Shown here: piece by piece, positions 1 through 8,864 of the stretch
Position numbering within the stretch: the first letter of the stretch is position 1
Layout: every line of letters starts with the position of its first letter
From: Lentimicrobium sp. L6
Lineage (GTDB): Bacteria > Bacteroidota > Bacteroidia > Bacteroidales > UBA12170
Length of the DNA stretch: 64,000 bases
Reading direction: 5' to 3'
NCBI RefSeq assembly: GCF_013166655.1
Contig: NZ_JABKCA010000006.1
Location: 37,062 to 101,061 of the forward strand
Program-made: the position numbers and the translations under genes
Notes under the pieces: generated by a model
Seen by the model: the letters and a program-made list of their open reading frames with translations, nothing else
Database searches by the model: none
What the model was told of the DNA's origin: nothing

Positions 1-993
1 CTCTACCGAAGCATGCAACTTCATTCTTCCGATATGCTCCTCAAGAGCTGCTTTGGCTGAGGTAAGGGCATATGGTTTCTCATCAATTCCCGATGCAGTG
101 CTGTCTTTATGAAGGCGCCAATGGTATAACACCCTTGGTATATGAGCAATTTGAGAAGCCTCAATTTTCTCAATAAATCGAAGCGCCAAATCATAATCCT
201 GAGAACCTTCGAATCCCTTTCTGAAGCCTCCAATTTCTTTCATGATTCTAGTATCATATACACCTAAATGACTGACTAAATTTTGGGATAAGAATAGACT
301 ATAATTCCAATCACATTTAAAATATGGATCGGAATATTTGCTTTTTTCATCCATCTTGTCTTCATCAGAATAGATTATTTTAACACCAGGTTTATCATTT
401 ATTTCTTTTACCACCCAGAATAAAGCATCTGAAGCTAAAATATCATCATGGTCTAACAAAGCTACATATTCTCCCTTCACAATTTCTAAAGCACTATTCG
501 AAGCTTCAGATATATGCCCATTTTCCTTACGAAAAACCACATTAATTTTCACATCCTCCTCTTGGTACTTTTTTAATAAGGAAATAATATTTTCATTAGT
601 TGAAGCATCATCAGCTATACACAATTCCCAATTAGAATAGCTTTGATTTCTAATGGAATCAATGGCTTCAATCAACCATTCTTCTTTAGGATTATATGTG
701 GGCATTAAAACAGAAATCAAAGGCTTATTGGAAAAACTATCAAGGTAGTTTTCCATAAGGTTCTTGCTAGTTTCAGTTTCTATATATTGCTTATAAATAT
801 AAGATGTAGCCTGTTTATGATTGGAATAAGCAATAGCACTCTCTTTCAAATGGAGTATTATAAATCTAGACTTGGACAATACTGCTTTTAAGCCGCCGAC
901 TTTATAGGTTTCCATAATACTTTTAAAAAACACCCGGGAACCAAAAGTATTACAAATAAAGGAGTAAATAAACCTATAGAATTTTATAATCAT
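1..993 (-). CDS. Glycosyltransferase family 2, C-terminus beyond window
   Basis: Reading the minus strand from an ATG at 993 gives 331 codons that stay open to base 1, so the C-terminal end is outside the window. After about 90 residues of leader comes a GT-A fold: a strand with SVLMPTYN, then CIADDAST, a LLDHDDIL segment holding the DxD-type metal/nucleotide-sugar site, and IYSDEDK. This layout is that of GT2 enzymes that add sugars to O-antigen or capsule in the cytoplasm. It is divergent from the DUF2142 gene at 1196 and belongs to the same polysaccharide locus. Donor and acceptor cannot be read from the sequence. Confidence 0.9.
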   Translation of the reverse strand, partial: MIIKFYRFIYSFICNTFGSRVFFKSIMETYKVGGLKAVLSKSRFIILHLKESAIAYSNHKQATSYIYKQYIETETSKNLMENYLDSFSNKPLISVLMPTYNPKEEWLIEAIDSIRNQSYSNWELCIADDASTNENIISLLKKYQEEDVKINVVFRKENGHISEASNSALEIVKGEYVALLDHDDILASDALFWVVKEINDKPGVKIIYSDEDKMDEKSKYSDPYFKCDWNYSLFLSQNLVSHLGVYDTRIMKEIGGFRKGFEGSQDYDLALRFIEKIEASQIAHIPRVLYHWRLHKDSTASGIDEKPYALTSAKAALEEHIGRMKLHASVE

Positions 994-1195
994 TGACCAT
1001 TTTTAAGAAAATAAATTTGTTTATTGAGCCACTAAAGGAGGTAAAGGTAATATTTATATTTTTTTTCAAAGTAAAAAAAACATCAAAATATTATATTTTA
1101 AATTGAATACTACAAACTGCCAAATAACTACAAAGAACATTCGATTCTAATAAAAGAAAAATTATTTTTACCATTATTTATTAGCAAGCTCATTT

Positions 1196-2602
1196 ATGAC
1201 ATTACAATCTCTACTAAATAACATATCAGCACAAAGGATATTTCTAATTGCTTCAATTATCTGGGGAAGTATCATGGTGTTTTTGCTCCCTCCATTTATG
1301 GTTCCTGATGAACCTGCACATTTCTACAGATCTTATCAAGTTTCAAATCTAGAGTTTGAAGCACAAGTAACTGACAACAGATTAGGAGGTGAAATACCCA
1401 AAGGTTTGATTGAATTTAGTCAATTAATACATGAAACATTATTAAATGGGCAAAAAGCTAATCAAGAATTTTATCAAAATGCATTAAATATACCTTTACA
1501 AAAAAATAAATTAGTATTCGTTTCTTTCCCAAACACCTCTCTTTATAGCCCTATTGCATATTTGCCACAAGTTATTGGGATTTCCATTGGCAAGATTTTC
1601 GATGCTTCTCCACTAGTTTTATTGTATTTAGGACGTATTTTCAATCTAACTTTCTGGATAGGGATTATTTATTTTGCTTTAAAAATTATCCCAATATATA
1701 GATGGCTATTTCTACTATTGGCTCTATTGCCTATGTCTGTTAACCAAGCAGCTTCACTGAGTGCTGATACTTTTGTGAATGGATTATCCTTTTTATTTAT
1801 TGCCTATATTTTTCGATTAGCATTTGACTCTGAGAAATATTTTAAAAAAAAGGACTATTTTTCACTTTTAATCATCATTATACTCATAGCCTTTGCCAAA
1901 AATATATATTTTTTCTTGCTCCTTCTATTCTATATTATTCCCCGGGAGAGGTTCAATTCCAGAAGAGAACAAAACTTATTTTTCATTTACCTACTCATTC
2001 CGACGCTAATAACTCTAGCCGTCAATTCATTATGGGTCAACCATCTATTATCACTAATTCACCCTATTGAATCCTTCCATGGTTCTGCTCCTGAGTTTCC
2101 TCAAATAAATCCTGCTGAACAGACAAAAGGAATCCTTGCCAATATTCCAGGCTTTATACTTCTGGTTATCAAATCATTTTACCATTATTTCGACATGTGT
2201 TCAAAATCATATATTGGAATTTTAGGATGGATGAATATTTTGCTAATGAACCCATTTTATATATTCGCATATGTGTCGATAATTGTCTTGGCCATATTTG
2301 AATCATCAAAAGATGTAGTAATAAATATCCGACAGAAAACTATCATGTTCCTTACCTTCTTAGGAATCATATTCATCTTTTCATTTACCATGTATTTAAG
2401 CTGGTGTAATGTTGACGACCCTATGATAGGCAACCTTCAAGGCAGATATTTTATACCTATCATGCCATTGTTTTTCTTTTTGCTCTACAACAATAGAATT
2501 AGGATTAATCATGCAATAATCAAAATAGGTTCTATTTTTTTTATATGTGCCTCATTTACTGTTAGCTTTTTTGCTATCCTAAATTTTTACTATCAGTATT
2601 AA
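1196..2602 (+). CDS. DUF2142 family polytopic membrane protein
   Basis: A 468-residue protein with about ten hydrophobic segments. The first loop after TM1 contains VPDEPAHFYRSYQ, and the C-terminal part contains NLQGRYFIPI. These are the two most recognisable blocks of the DUF2142 family, whose members sit in polysaccharide loci and resemble GT-C type lipid-linked sugar transferases. The early acidic DEP motif fits such a role, but the reaction is unknown. It begins a plus-strand run with gmd (84 bp downstream). No good promoter was found in the 202-bp gap upstream, only a weak TATTTTTA near 1168. Confidence 0.85.
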   Translation: MTLQSLLNNISAQRIFLIASIIWGSIMVFLLPPFMVPDEPAHFYRSYQVSNLEFEAQVTDNRLGGEIPKGLIEFSQLIHETLLNGQKANQEFYQNALNIPLQKNKLVFVSFPNTSLYSPIAYLPQVIGISIGKIFDASPLVLLYLGRIFNLTFWIGIIYFALKIIPIYRWLFLLLALLPMSVNQAASLSADTFVNGLSFLFIAYIFRLAFDSEKYFKKKDYFSLLIIIILIAFAKNIYFFLLLLFYIIPRERFNSRREQNLFFIYLLIPTLITLAVNSLWVNHLLSLIHPIESFHGSAPEFPQINPAEQTKGILANIPGFILLVIKSFYHYFDMCSKSYIGILGWMNILLMNPFYIFAYVSIIVLAIFESSKDVVINIRQKTIMFLTFLGIIFIFSFTMYLSWCNVDDPMIGNLQGRYFIPIMPLFFFLLYNNRIRINHAIIKIGSIFFICASFTVSFFAILNFYYQY

Positions 2603-2618
2603 GCTCCATCAAACTTTA

Positions 2619-2649
2619 TTATCAATAGTGAGATAAAAAGCTATCTTTG
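2619..2649 (+). promoter_or_regulatory. Candidate Bacteroidetes promoter for gmd
   Basis: A perfect -7 box TATCTTTG (2642-2649) is preceded by TTA at 2619-2621, one base off the TTG -33 element, with a 20-base spacer. The predicted transcript would start about 30 bases before the gmd ATG. Transcription of gmd, the GT4 gene and the methyltransferase could therefore be partly independent of the DUF2142 gene. Confidence 0.4.
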
Positions 2650-2686
2650 ATTATCAAAATAGCAAAAACAACCCACAAGTAATTAC

Positions 2687-3706
2687 ATGAAGAAAAAAGC
2701 ATTTATAACTGGAGTTACAGGTCAAGATGGTGCATATTTAGCCCAATTTCTATTAGAAAAGGGATATGATGTAGCTGGTGGATATAGAAGGCTGAGTAAT
2801 ATTAATTTTTCTCGACTCGATAAATTAAACATTACAAACGATATTAAACTAGTTGAGACCGACTTACAAGATACTAGCAATTTAGTAAGAGTTATTCAAG
2901 AAGAACAACCAGATGAGGTATATAATTTAGCAGCTCAAAGTTTTGTTGCGCATTCTTTTAAAAACCCTATTTTAACAGGAAATGTTACTGGAATAGGTGT
3001 TACAAATATTTTAGAAGCTATTAGAATTATCAATACTGATATAAAATTCTATCAAGCATCAACTTCTGAATTATTTGGGAATGCAAAAGAATCTCCACAA
3101 AATGAAAACACTCCATTTTTCCCCCGAAGCCCATATGGAGTATCAAAACAATATGGCCATTATGCCACTATAAACTACCGAGAATCATATGATATTTTTG
3201 CTGTGGCGGGAATATTATTCAATCATGAATCTCCTTTAAGAGGCTTAGAGTTTGTGACAAGAAAAATCACCAATGCTGTTGCTCGTATTCATTTGGGGAA
3301 ACAAGACTATTTTGAAATTGGTAACCTTGATGTAAAAAGAGACTGGGGTTATGCCAAAGAATACGTGGAAGCTATGTGGCTAATGCTGCAAACAGAAAAA
3401 CCCGAAAATTATGTATTGGCTACAGGAGAAAACCATTCTGTTAGAGAATGGATAATTAGGTGTTTTGAACTCTTAGGTAGAAAAATAGTTTGGCAAGGAG
3501 AAGGTGAAAACGAAGTGGGAAAGGATGCTAACACAGGGAAAATACTTGTAAAGGTAAACCCTGAATTTTATAGACCTGCTGAAATATACAATCTAGTTGG
3601 AGATTATTCTAAGGCAAAAAAAGAATTGGGTTGGGAGCCTGTAGTCAAGTATCAAAAACTGGTAGAAATAATGTTAAAAGCCGATATCGATAAAGAAAGT
3701 AAATAG
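2687..3706 (+). CDS. gmd: GDP-mannose 4,6-dehydratase
   Basis: A 339-residue extended short-chain dehydrogenase. The NAD(P)-binding GVTGQDG sits at residues 9-15, the STSELFG block that is distinctive of GMD at 125-131, and the catalytic Tyr150-x3-Lys154 in SPYGVSK. The enzyme converts GDP-mannose to GDP-4-keto-6-deoxymannose, the precursor of GDP-fucose, GDP-rhamnose, GDP-perosamine and related sugars. The partner enzyme that would fix the final sugar (Fcl, Rmd or Per) is not in this window. At 339 residues it is close to the short GMD class. It is followed after 6 bp by the GT4 gene. Confidence 0.92.
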   Translation: MKKKAFITGVTGQDGAYLAQFLLEKGYDVAGGYRRLSNINFSRLDKLNITNDIKLVETDLQDTSNLVRVIQEEQPDEVYNLAAQSFVAHSFKNPILTGNVTGIGVTNILEAIRIINTDIKFYQASTSELFGNAKESPQNENTPFFPRSPYGVSKQYGHYATINYRESYDIFAVAGILFNHESPLRGLEFVTRKITNAVARIHLGKQDYFEIGNLDVKRDWGYAKEYVEAMWLMLQTEKPENYVLATGENHSVREWIIRCFELLGRKIVWQGEGENEVGKDANTGKILVKVNPEFYRPAEIYNLVGDYSKAKKELGWEPVVKYQKLVEIMLKADIDKESK

Positions 3707-3712
3707 ACGAGC

Positions 3713-5305
3713 ATGTCCATAATAACGTTTTTCAATAAGAAAATTCTTGCTCTAAAGCCAAATAAAGGAAATCCCTACAATTATCATTTAGATCGAGTTA
3801 TTAGAACAAAATATCGGCACACAACCCATGATAGAATTTTAATAAATGGATGGTTTCATAATGGAGTATGTCCCAGTAAACCTTTCCTTGAATTATTCTA
3901 TGATGAGAAACTTTCTGGTAAAATCCGACTGAATCAAGTCCGAATAGATGTTGAAGATATATTTGGCAAATGCAATTATGATACTGGCTTTTTAAGCATT
4001 TTTGATGTTCCTGCTGGAGCTAAAAATATTCAAATTATTGAGCCAAAATCTAAGCAAGTCTTATATGAGCAAAATATTGCAGATTTAATGCATGAAGAAA
4101 TATCTGATTACGAGTATCGCAGTCAAAAAGCCATACAAGACATCCCCCTCAAATTAAGACAGGATATGGCCAAAAAGCTTGACGATTTTGAATTTGAGTC
4201 TGGTGGAGGAAGCTATCAGCAAACATATTTTTCCTTGCTAAAATACTTTTCCCAAACCAAAAGCACAGAGAAAGGATATAATATTTTTGGATATATTTCT
4301 GGAGTATTTGGTTTGAGTGAAGCAGCTAGAGCTTATATTGATTCATTATTTGAAGCAAAAGAGAATTTTATATTAGTGGATTATGCGGAACCTTCACATG
4401 CTAAGATATCACCAGAAGAAGAGGCCAAATATATAAGTCGATTTTATCAGCCTTTTAAATACGACACCAATATCTTCCTTCTAGATGCAGGAATCATAAG
4501 AATATTACTAGATAACTGTCCAGAGATATTTGAGAATAAAAAGAATATTCTCTCTTTTTGGTGGGAGTTTGAAACAGGCTTTGAAGATCGAGTTCCACTC
4601 CTGAATACATTTGATGAAATTCTAGTATTTAGTGACTTTATTAAAGAAGTGCTCAACAAGGTTCCGAATCGGAAATTTAAAGTCCGTAAAATAAAATACC
4701 CTTTTTATATAAAATGGCAAATTGAAGAAAATGCTTCTATAATCAAATCAAGATATGGCTTGGAAAACAAATTCTGTTTCTTTTTTAATTTTGACTATGC
4801 CAGTGGCTATAACAGGAAAAACCCAGAGGCATCTTTAAGAGCATTTTTTGAGGAGTTTAAGAACGAAGATGATGTTCTAATACTATATAAAACCAATAGT
4901 AATAATACACATCAGGAAAGGTTAGAAAAGTTCAACAAGCTGATTGAGCAATACCAATTAGAAGACAAGGTTCTTATTCTAGATAAATCATTTACTAAAA
5001 ATGGTATAATGACCTTGCTAAATGCTATGGATTGTTATATATCACTTCACAGAGGCGAAGGGTTAGGGCTTGGTATTTTGGAAGCATTGCATTTAAATAT
5101 TCCAGTAATAGCAACAGATTACGGTGGAAACGCTGAGTATATGAATCATCACTTGGCACATCCTGTTTCCTTTGAGTTAATACCCACCAAAGATGACTAT
5201 GAGATATACAAAAATGTAAAGGAATGGGCAGAGCCCAGTCATGAAATGGCCAAAAAGCTGATGAGAGAGGTCTATGAGAACGCGAATACGCGGTTCAATA
5301 ACTAA
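3713..5305 (+). CDS. GT4 glycosyltransferase with N-terminal GW-type domain
   Basis: 530 residues. Residues about 40-125 form a small beta-rich domain (INGW at 44-47, then a conserved Arg-x-Asp near 77-79 and GF near 92) that resembles modules in two other proteins of this locus. Residues about 190-530 are a GT-B glycosyltransferase of family 4, with ISGVFGLSEAARAY at the start and GEGLGLGILEALHLNIPV in the C-terminal donor-binding domain, where the ExxxxxxxE-type signature lies. It is predicted to be cytosolic and to transfer a sugar from a nucleotide donor during glycan assembly. It lies 6 bp after gmd and probably shares its transcript. Confidence 0.85.
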   Translation: MSIITFFNKKILALKPNKGNPYNYHLDRVIRTKYRHTTHDRILINGWFHNGVCPSKPFLELFYDEKLSGKIRLNQVRIDVEDIFGKCNYDTGFLSIFDVPAGAKNIQIIEPKSKQVLYEQNIADLMHEEISDYEYRSQKAIQDIPLKLRQDMAKKLDDFEFESGGGSYQQTYFSLLKYFSQTKSTEKGYNIFGYISGVFGLSEAARAYIDSLFEAKENFILVDYAEPSHAKISPEEEAKYISRFYQPFKYDTNIFLLDAGIIRILLDNCPEIFENKKNILSFWWEFETGFEDRVPLLNTFDEILVFSDFIKEVLNKVPNRKFKVRKIKYPFYIKWQIEENASIIKSRYGLENKFCFFFNFDYASGYNRKNPEASLRAFFEEFKNEDDVLILYKTNSNNTHQERLEKFNKLIEQYQLEDKVLILDKSFTKNGIMTLLNAMDCYISLHRGEGLGLGILEALHLNIPVIATDYGGNAEYMNHHLAHPVSFELIPTKDDYEIYKNVKEWAEPSHEMAKKLMREVYENANTRFNN

Positions 5306-5392
5306 TTTTTAACGCTATTGGCTGACAATAACCTATTCGCAAATCAATCTTTCATTAATCTATTCCTACATTTGGTGAACAAAATATAAGGT

Positions 5393-6157
5393 ATGCCAAG
5401 AAAAAGAATTCTTTCAAAAAACAAAATGGTTTCCATGTCAGATGATTGGTATGAATTAACCGATATTGATCATTTTTGGCTTCAATGGAGATTTCGCATT
5501 TTCGCTCAACTGATTCATCCTTTTCTAAAAAACGATTCACAAGTTTTTGAAATCGGCTGTGGCAATGGAATTGTCATGAAACAATTTGAGAATACTTATC
5601 ATCAAAGTATTGCTGGTTGTGATTTAAATCAATTTGCCATTGACCATATAATTGAAGATTTGAAAGGCACTGTTTATACTTATGACATTCACGATAGGCA
5701 TAAAGATTTATTAGAAAAATTCGATATCATCATTCTTTTTGATGTGATAGAACATATTGAAGATGAAAAATACTTTATTGAAAGTGCATTAGCCCATTTA
5801 AAAAAAGGAGGGAAATTAATCATTAATGTTCCTGCACATCAGTGGCTCTATTCTAGGTATGATAAAATTGTTGGCCACCTAAAAAGATATAACAAGAAAG
5901 ATATTAATGCCATAGTCAACCAAATAGATGGCAGTTCTGTAAATCATAAATACTGGGGATTCAGTCTTATACCACTTCTGTTAGTCAGAAAGCTCTACCT
6001 GGTTTTTCAGAAAGAAGAAAATGTGATTAGCAAAGGATTCAAACCTCCTCATCCATTAGTTAATAGTATAACAAAACTCATCATGAAACTAGAAACTGCT
6101 ATTCCGCTAAATCTTCCAATTGGAGCATCTTTAATGTCAGTTATTGACAAAGAATAA
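5393..6157 (+). CDS. Class I SAM-dependent methyltransferase
   Basis: 254 residues with a full class I methyltransferase core: motif I VFEIGCGNG, the acidic end of strand 2 in AGCDLN, motif IV region IIILFDVIEHIEDE, and the post-motif strand LIINVPAHQWLYS. The C-terminal 70 residues carry a hydrophobic stretch (SLIPLLLVRKLYLVF) that may touch the membrane. The family often modifies sugars or lipid-linked intermediates in glycan loci. An isolated perfect -7 box TACATTTG at 5367-5374 lacks a -33 TTG, so the gene may simply be read from the gmd transcript (87-bp gap). It is convergent with the GtrB-like gene, 13 bp apart. Confidence 0.85.
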   Translation: MPRKRILSKNKMVSMSDDWYELTDIDHFWLQWRFRIFAQLIHPFLKNDSQVFEIGCGNGIVMKQFENTYHQSIAGCDLNQFAIDHIIEDLKGTVYTYDIHDRHKDLLEKFDIIILFDVIEHIEDEKYFIESALAHLKKGGKLIINVPAHQWLYSRYDKIVGHLKRYNKKDINAIVNQIDGSSVNHKYWGFSLIPLLLVRKLYLVFQKEENVISKGFKPPHPLVNSITKLIMKLETAIPLNLPIGASLMSVIDKE

Positions 6158-6170
6158 CAAAGTTTGATTT

Positions 6171-7124
6171 CTATTCACTTGTTACTTCTTTATTTTTAAT
6201 TCTCTGCTGAACAATATAATGAGGCCTATTTTTCACCTGAAAGAAAATGCGTAATATATATTCTCCAATGACTCCAATGGCCATTAACTGAAGTCCACCG
6301 AAGAGAATAATAACAAATAATAGCGCTGTAAATCCAGACGGGACATCCCCAATAAATATTTTCCTAAACAAGGTGATTATAAAATATATCATAGAAATAG
6401 TAAAGGCCGAGGTACCTAAAACCATAGTAAAGCGTATGGGATATTTACTAAAATTAAATATTCCGTTCATAGCTAAACTGGTCAAATTCTTCAAGCTATA
6501 CTTAGAATCTCCATTTTTCCGTTCTTCCCTATGATATGGAATACCAATTTGCTTAAAACCAACCCAAGCTCGTATTCCTCGCAGAAACCTACCCTCTTCA
6601 GGTAGCTTGTTAATTTCGTCTACAACTCGCCTACTTAAAAATGAAAAATCGCCGCTATCCAGAGGAATATGAATGTAGGCAAATCGTTTCATAATTTTAT
6701 AAAACCATTGGTAGGCTATCCTCAACAACAATGCACCTTTTCTCTCTTCCCTAATAGCATAAACCACATCATTACCTTTTTTATATTCTGCATAAAAAGC
6801 ATCTAACATTTCGGGTGGATCTTGAAGATCACCATCAATAATCATCACCCCCTTTGTTGCATTTACAGATTCTAAACCTGCAGTTAATGCCATTTGATGG
6901 CCAAAGTTTCTAGATAAAAATATCGATTGATATGTGGAGTTTTTAAATGAAAGCTCCTCCATCATTCTTGTGGTAGCATCTCTACTTCCATCATCTACAA
7001 GAATAACTTCTATTCGAAACTCGCTATTTTCTATCAAATCATCTATTCTTTTAATGAGTTTTTTAAAGCTATCCTCCTCATTATACAATGGAATTATTAT
7101 ATTTATCTCAGGTGTTGATATCAT
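6171..7124 (-). CDS. GtrB/DPM1-like polyprenyl-phosphate glycosyltransferase
   Basis: 317 residues. The N-terminal GT2 domain has INIIIPLYNEE, EVILVDDGSRD, LSRNFGHQMAL and IIDGDLQDPPE (DxD), which is the hallmark set of the dolichol/undecaprenyl-phosphate sugar transferases. Two transmembrane helices follow (about residues 232-255 and 266-290). The protein should transfer a sugar from a nucleotide donor to undecaprenyl phosphate on the cytoplasmic face, giving a donor for later extracytoplasmic glycosylation. The polytopic protein just upstream (18 bp away) could be the matching GT-C-type transferase, but this is inference. It is the last gene of the 12-gene minus-strand run. Confidence 0.9.
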   Translation of the reverse strand: MISTPEINIIIPLYNEEDSFKKLIKRIDDLIENSEFRIEVILVDDGSRDATTRMMEELSFKNSTYQSIFLSRNFGHQMALTAGLESVNATKGVMIIDGDLQDPPEMLDAFYAEYKKGNDVVYAIREERKGALLLRIAYQWFYKIMKRFAYIHIPLDSGDFSFLSRRVVDEINKLPEEGRFLRGIRAWVGFKQIGIPYHREERKNGDSKYSLKNLTSLAMNGIFNFSKYPIRFTMVLGTSAFTISMIYFIITLFRKIFIGDVPSGFTALLFVIILFGGLQLMAIGVIGEYILRIFFQVKNRPHYIVQQRIKNKEVTSE

Positions 7125-7142
7125 GATATTAAGTTTTCTCAG

Positions 7143-8864
7143 TTATTTAATTACCACACTACGTTCTGTTTCTTTAACCTCCAATATATTACCATCATCA
7201 TTATACAGAACTATGGCAATCTTGTAATCTCCGGGTTTTAATTGCGACAAAAATTTGAAATAGGAAAAATCAAATCCACATTTTTCACTTACATGAGAAT
7301 AGGTGTTTCTAAAATGCCCAACAACCCCTTTTCTAAGGACAAGATTTGTTTTAAAGTATTTCTGATTTTCATGGCCAATAAAAGCAATTCCTATTTGGGC
7401 TTTCTTCACATTGGAATCACTCGAAAATGCCCATCCATCTATCTGCAAATGCTGCTCTGAATCCTCATATCGATCAAATACCATTACCACATTAGAGCTT
7501 GCAGAATCAAAACCAAACAATTCAATCTCCCCTGTTACAAATTGAAGTTCTTCCATTTTTGGTGGATGATAATATCCATTTTTAATAGCATTACTGATAA
7601 GTTCTGATGCAAATTCATTATTTGGAGATTGTAAAATAGTGTTTGAAGGATCTTTATAGTAACTTATTAAACCATTAACCTGCTTGGTCTTATGTATATC
7701 AAGAGCAATCATATGATGTTGTAATCTCAAGAAATAAAAAGCACTACTTATTCCTAGAAGGAAAATGATTACAAACTTCTTAGGCCTCTTTAAATCACCA
7801 ATAATAATTAAATATAAAACGATGATAAACATTACCGAACGTAATGCATACCTTGGTGCAGTTGCCCCATAAAACCCTCCTCCGGAACGTGAAATTGCAG
7901 CTGCCATAGCTGATAATGCTATAAAAAACAAAAATGCAAAAGCGACAGAATATTTATCCATCACTTTCCATTTCTTCCAAAACATTAGTGCAGAAATTGA
8001 TATAACTACGGCTCCAATTAATGGTAAAAACCGCAAATGATATGGAATAATGGGGATGCTAATTCTAGCGAAAAAAGCCAAGAAATACTGTAGAGTTTGA
8101 AACGGGTGATTGAGAAATGCCAATTTTGAACCTGTGCCAGCAATAAAGTTATAATTGGAAAAATAGAATATCAAAGATAAAATCATGAACAGCGCCCAAA
8201 TTAATAGCTTTTTATATGATTTATCTTTAGCAAACCCTAACACAACAAATCCAGCAAAAAACACAAACATTCCACTTCCGAAAGAAAACGTAGCTAGCAT
8301 AGCAAAGAAAATAGAACCCATAAAATGTGTAGCCTTTGGCTTAGACAACAAGTATAAGGATGATATAGCAAATAAATATTGATTTATTCCACTTATGGTT
8401 AACATTGACCAATCTGATATTTCGTGTATAGGAATAAATAATAAGAATATAATAGGAAGAAATAAGAACAGATCACCATTATACATTTTGTTGATTCTAT
8501 ACAACACATATAATAGTCCAAACATTCCCAGATTCCCTATAATAGCCAGCTGCCTGTAGTCTAGTTCTCCGTTAATTAAAAATTGCAAGGCTATGGAGAA
8601 GAAATAGGAGAATATTCTATGTTCATTTGCTTGACTAAAAAGCAATTTAATTTTTTGTAAAAAGCTTTGGTTATCAAATTTCTCAATCCATGCTAAAGAA
8701 CAATAGTACTCGTCGAAAAATGGTATATTAGTAGTATAATGAAACACTAAATAATAGTATACTATAATGGCAATTGAGGATAAAAACAGAGCCATTAGAA
8801 AAAAAGCATCTCTCTGTTTATACTTCATCTTCAAACTGGAGATTAATTGTTTCATCGCTTTCAT
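7143..8864 (-). CDS. Polytopic membrane protein with C-terminal GW-type domain
   Basis: 573 residues: about ten transmembrane segments over residues 20-380, then a soluble C-terminal region. Residues about 455-573 (LQIDGWAF from 473, GDYKIAIVLYNDDGN near the end) look like the beta-sandwich module seen twice or more in the neighbouring 748-residue protein. After TM1 the sequence TNIPFFDEYY carries acidic residues in the place where GT-C glycosyltransferases have their catalytic Asp. A lipid-linked sugar transferase is therefore plausible but unproven. Its start ATG overlaps the stop of the upstream gene (ATGA), which indicates translational coupling. Confidence 0.75.
   Translation of the reverse strand: MKAMKQLISSLKMKYKQRDAFFLMALFLSSIAIIVYYYLVFHYTTNIPFFDEYYCSLAWIEKFDNQSFLQKIKLLFSQANEHRIFSYFFSIALQFLINGELDYRQLAIIGNLGMFGLLYVLYRINKMYNGDLFLFLPIIFLLFIPIHEISDWSMLTISGINQYLFAISSLYLLSKPKATHFMGSIFFAMLATFSFGSGMFVFFAGFVVLGFAKDKSYKKLLIWALFMILSLIFYFSNYNFIAGTGSKLAFLNHPFQTLQYFLAFFARISIPIIPYHLRFLPLIGAVVISISALMFWKKWKVMDKYSVAFAFLFFIALSAMAAAISRSGGGFYGATAPRYALRSVMFIIVLYLIIIGDLKRPKKFVIIFLLGISSAFYFLRLQHHMIALDIHKTKQVNGLISYYKDPSNTILQSPNNEFASELISNAIKNGYYHPPKMEELQFVTGEIELFGFDSASSNVVMVFDRYEDSEQHLQIDGWAFSSDSNVKKAQIGIAFIGHENQKYFKTNLVLRKGVVGHFRNTYSHVSEKCGFDFSYFKFLSQLKPGDYKIAIVLYNDDGNILEVKETERSVVIK

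Noticed and set aside
21..233. Open frame of 70 codons on the minus strand
   Set aside because: It lies in another frame over the GT2 gene, whose DHDD and ADDAST motifs fix the real frame.
994..1195. Promoter for the DUF2142 gene or for the partial GT2 gene
   Set aside because: Only near matches (TATTTTTA, TTACTTTG) without a TTG at a proper distance were found.
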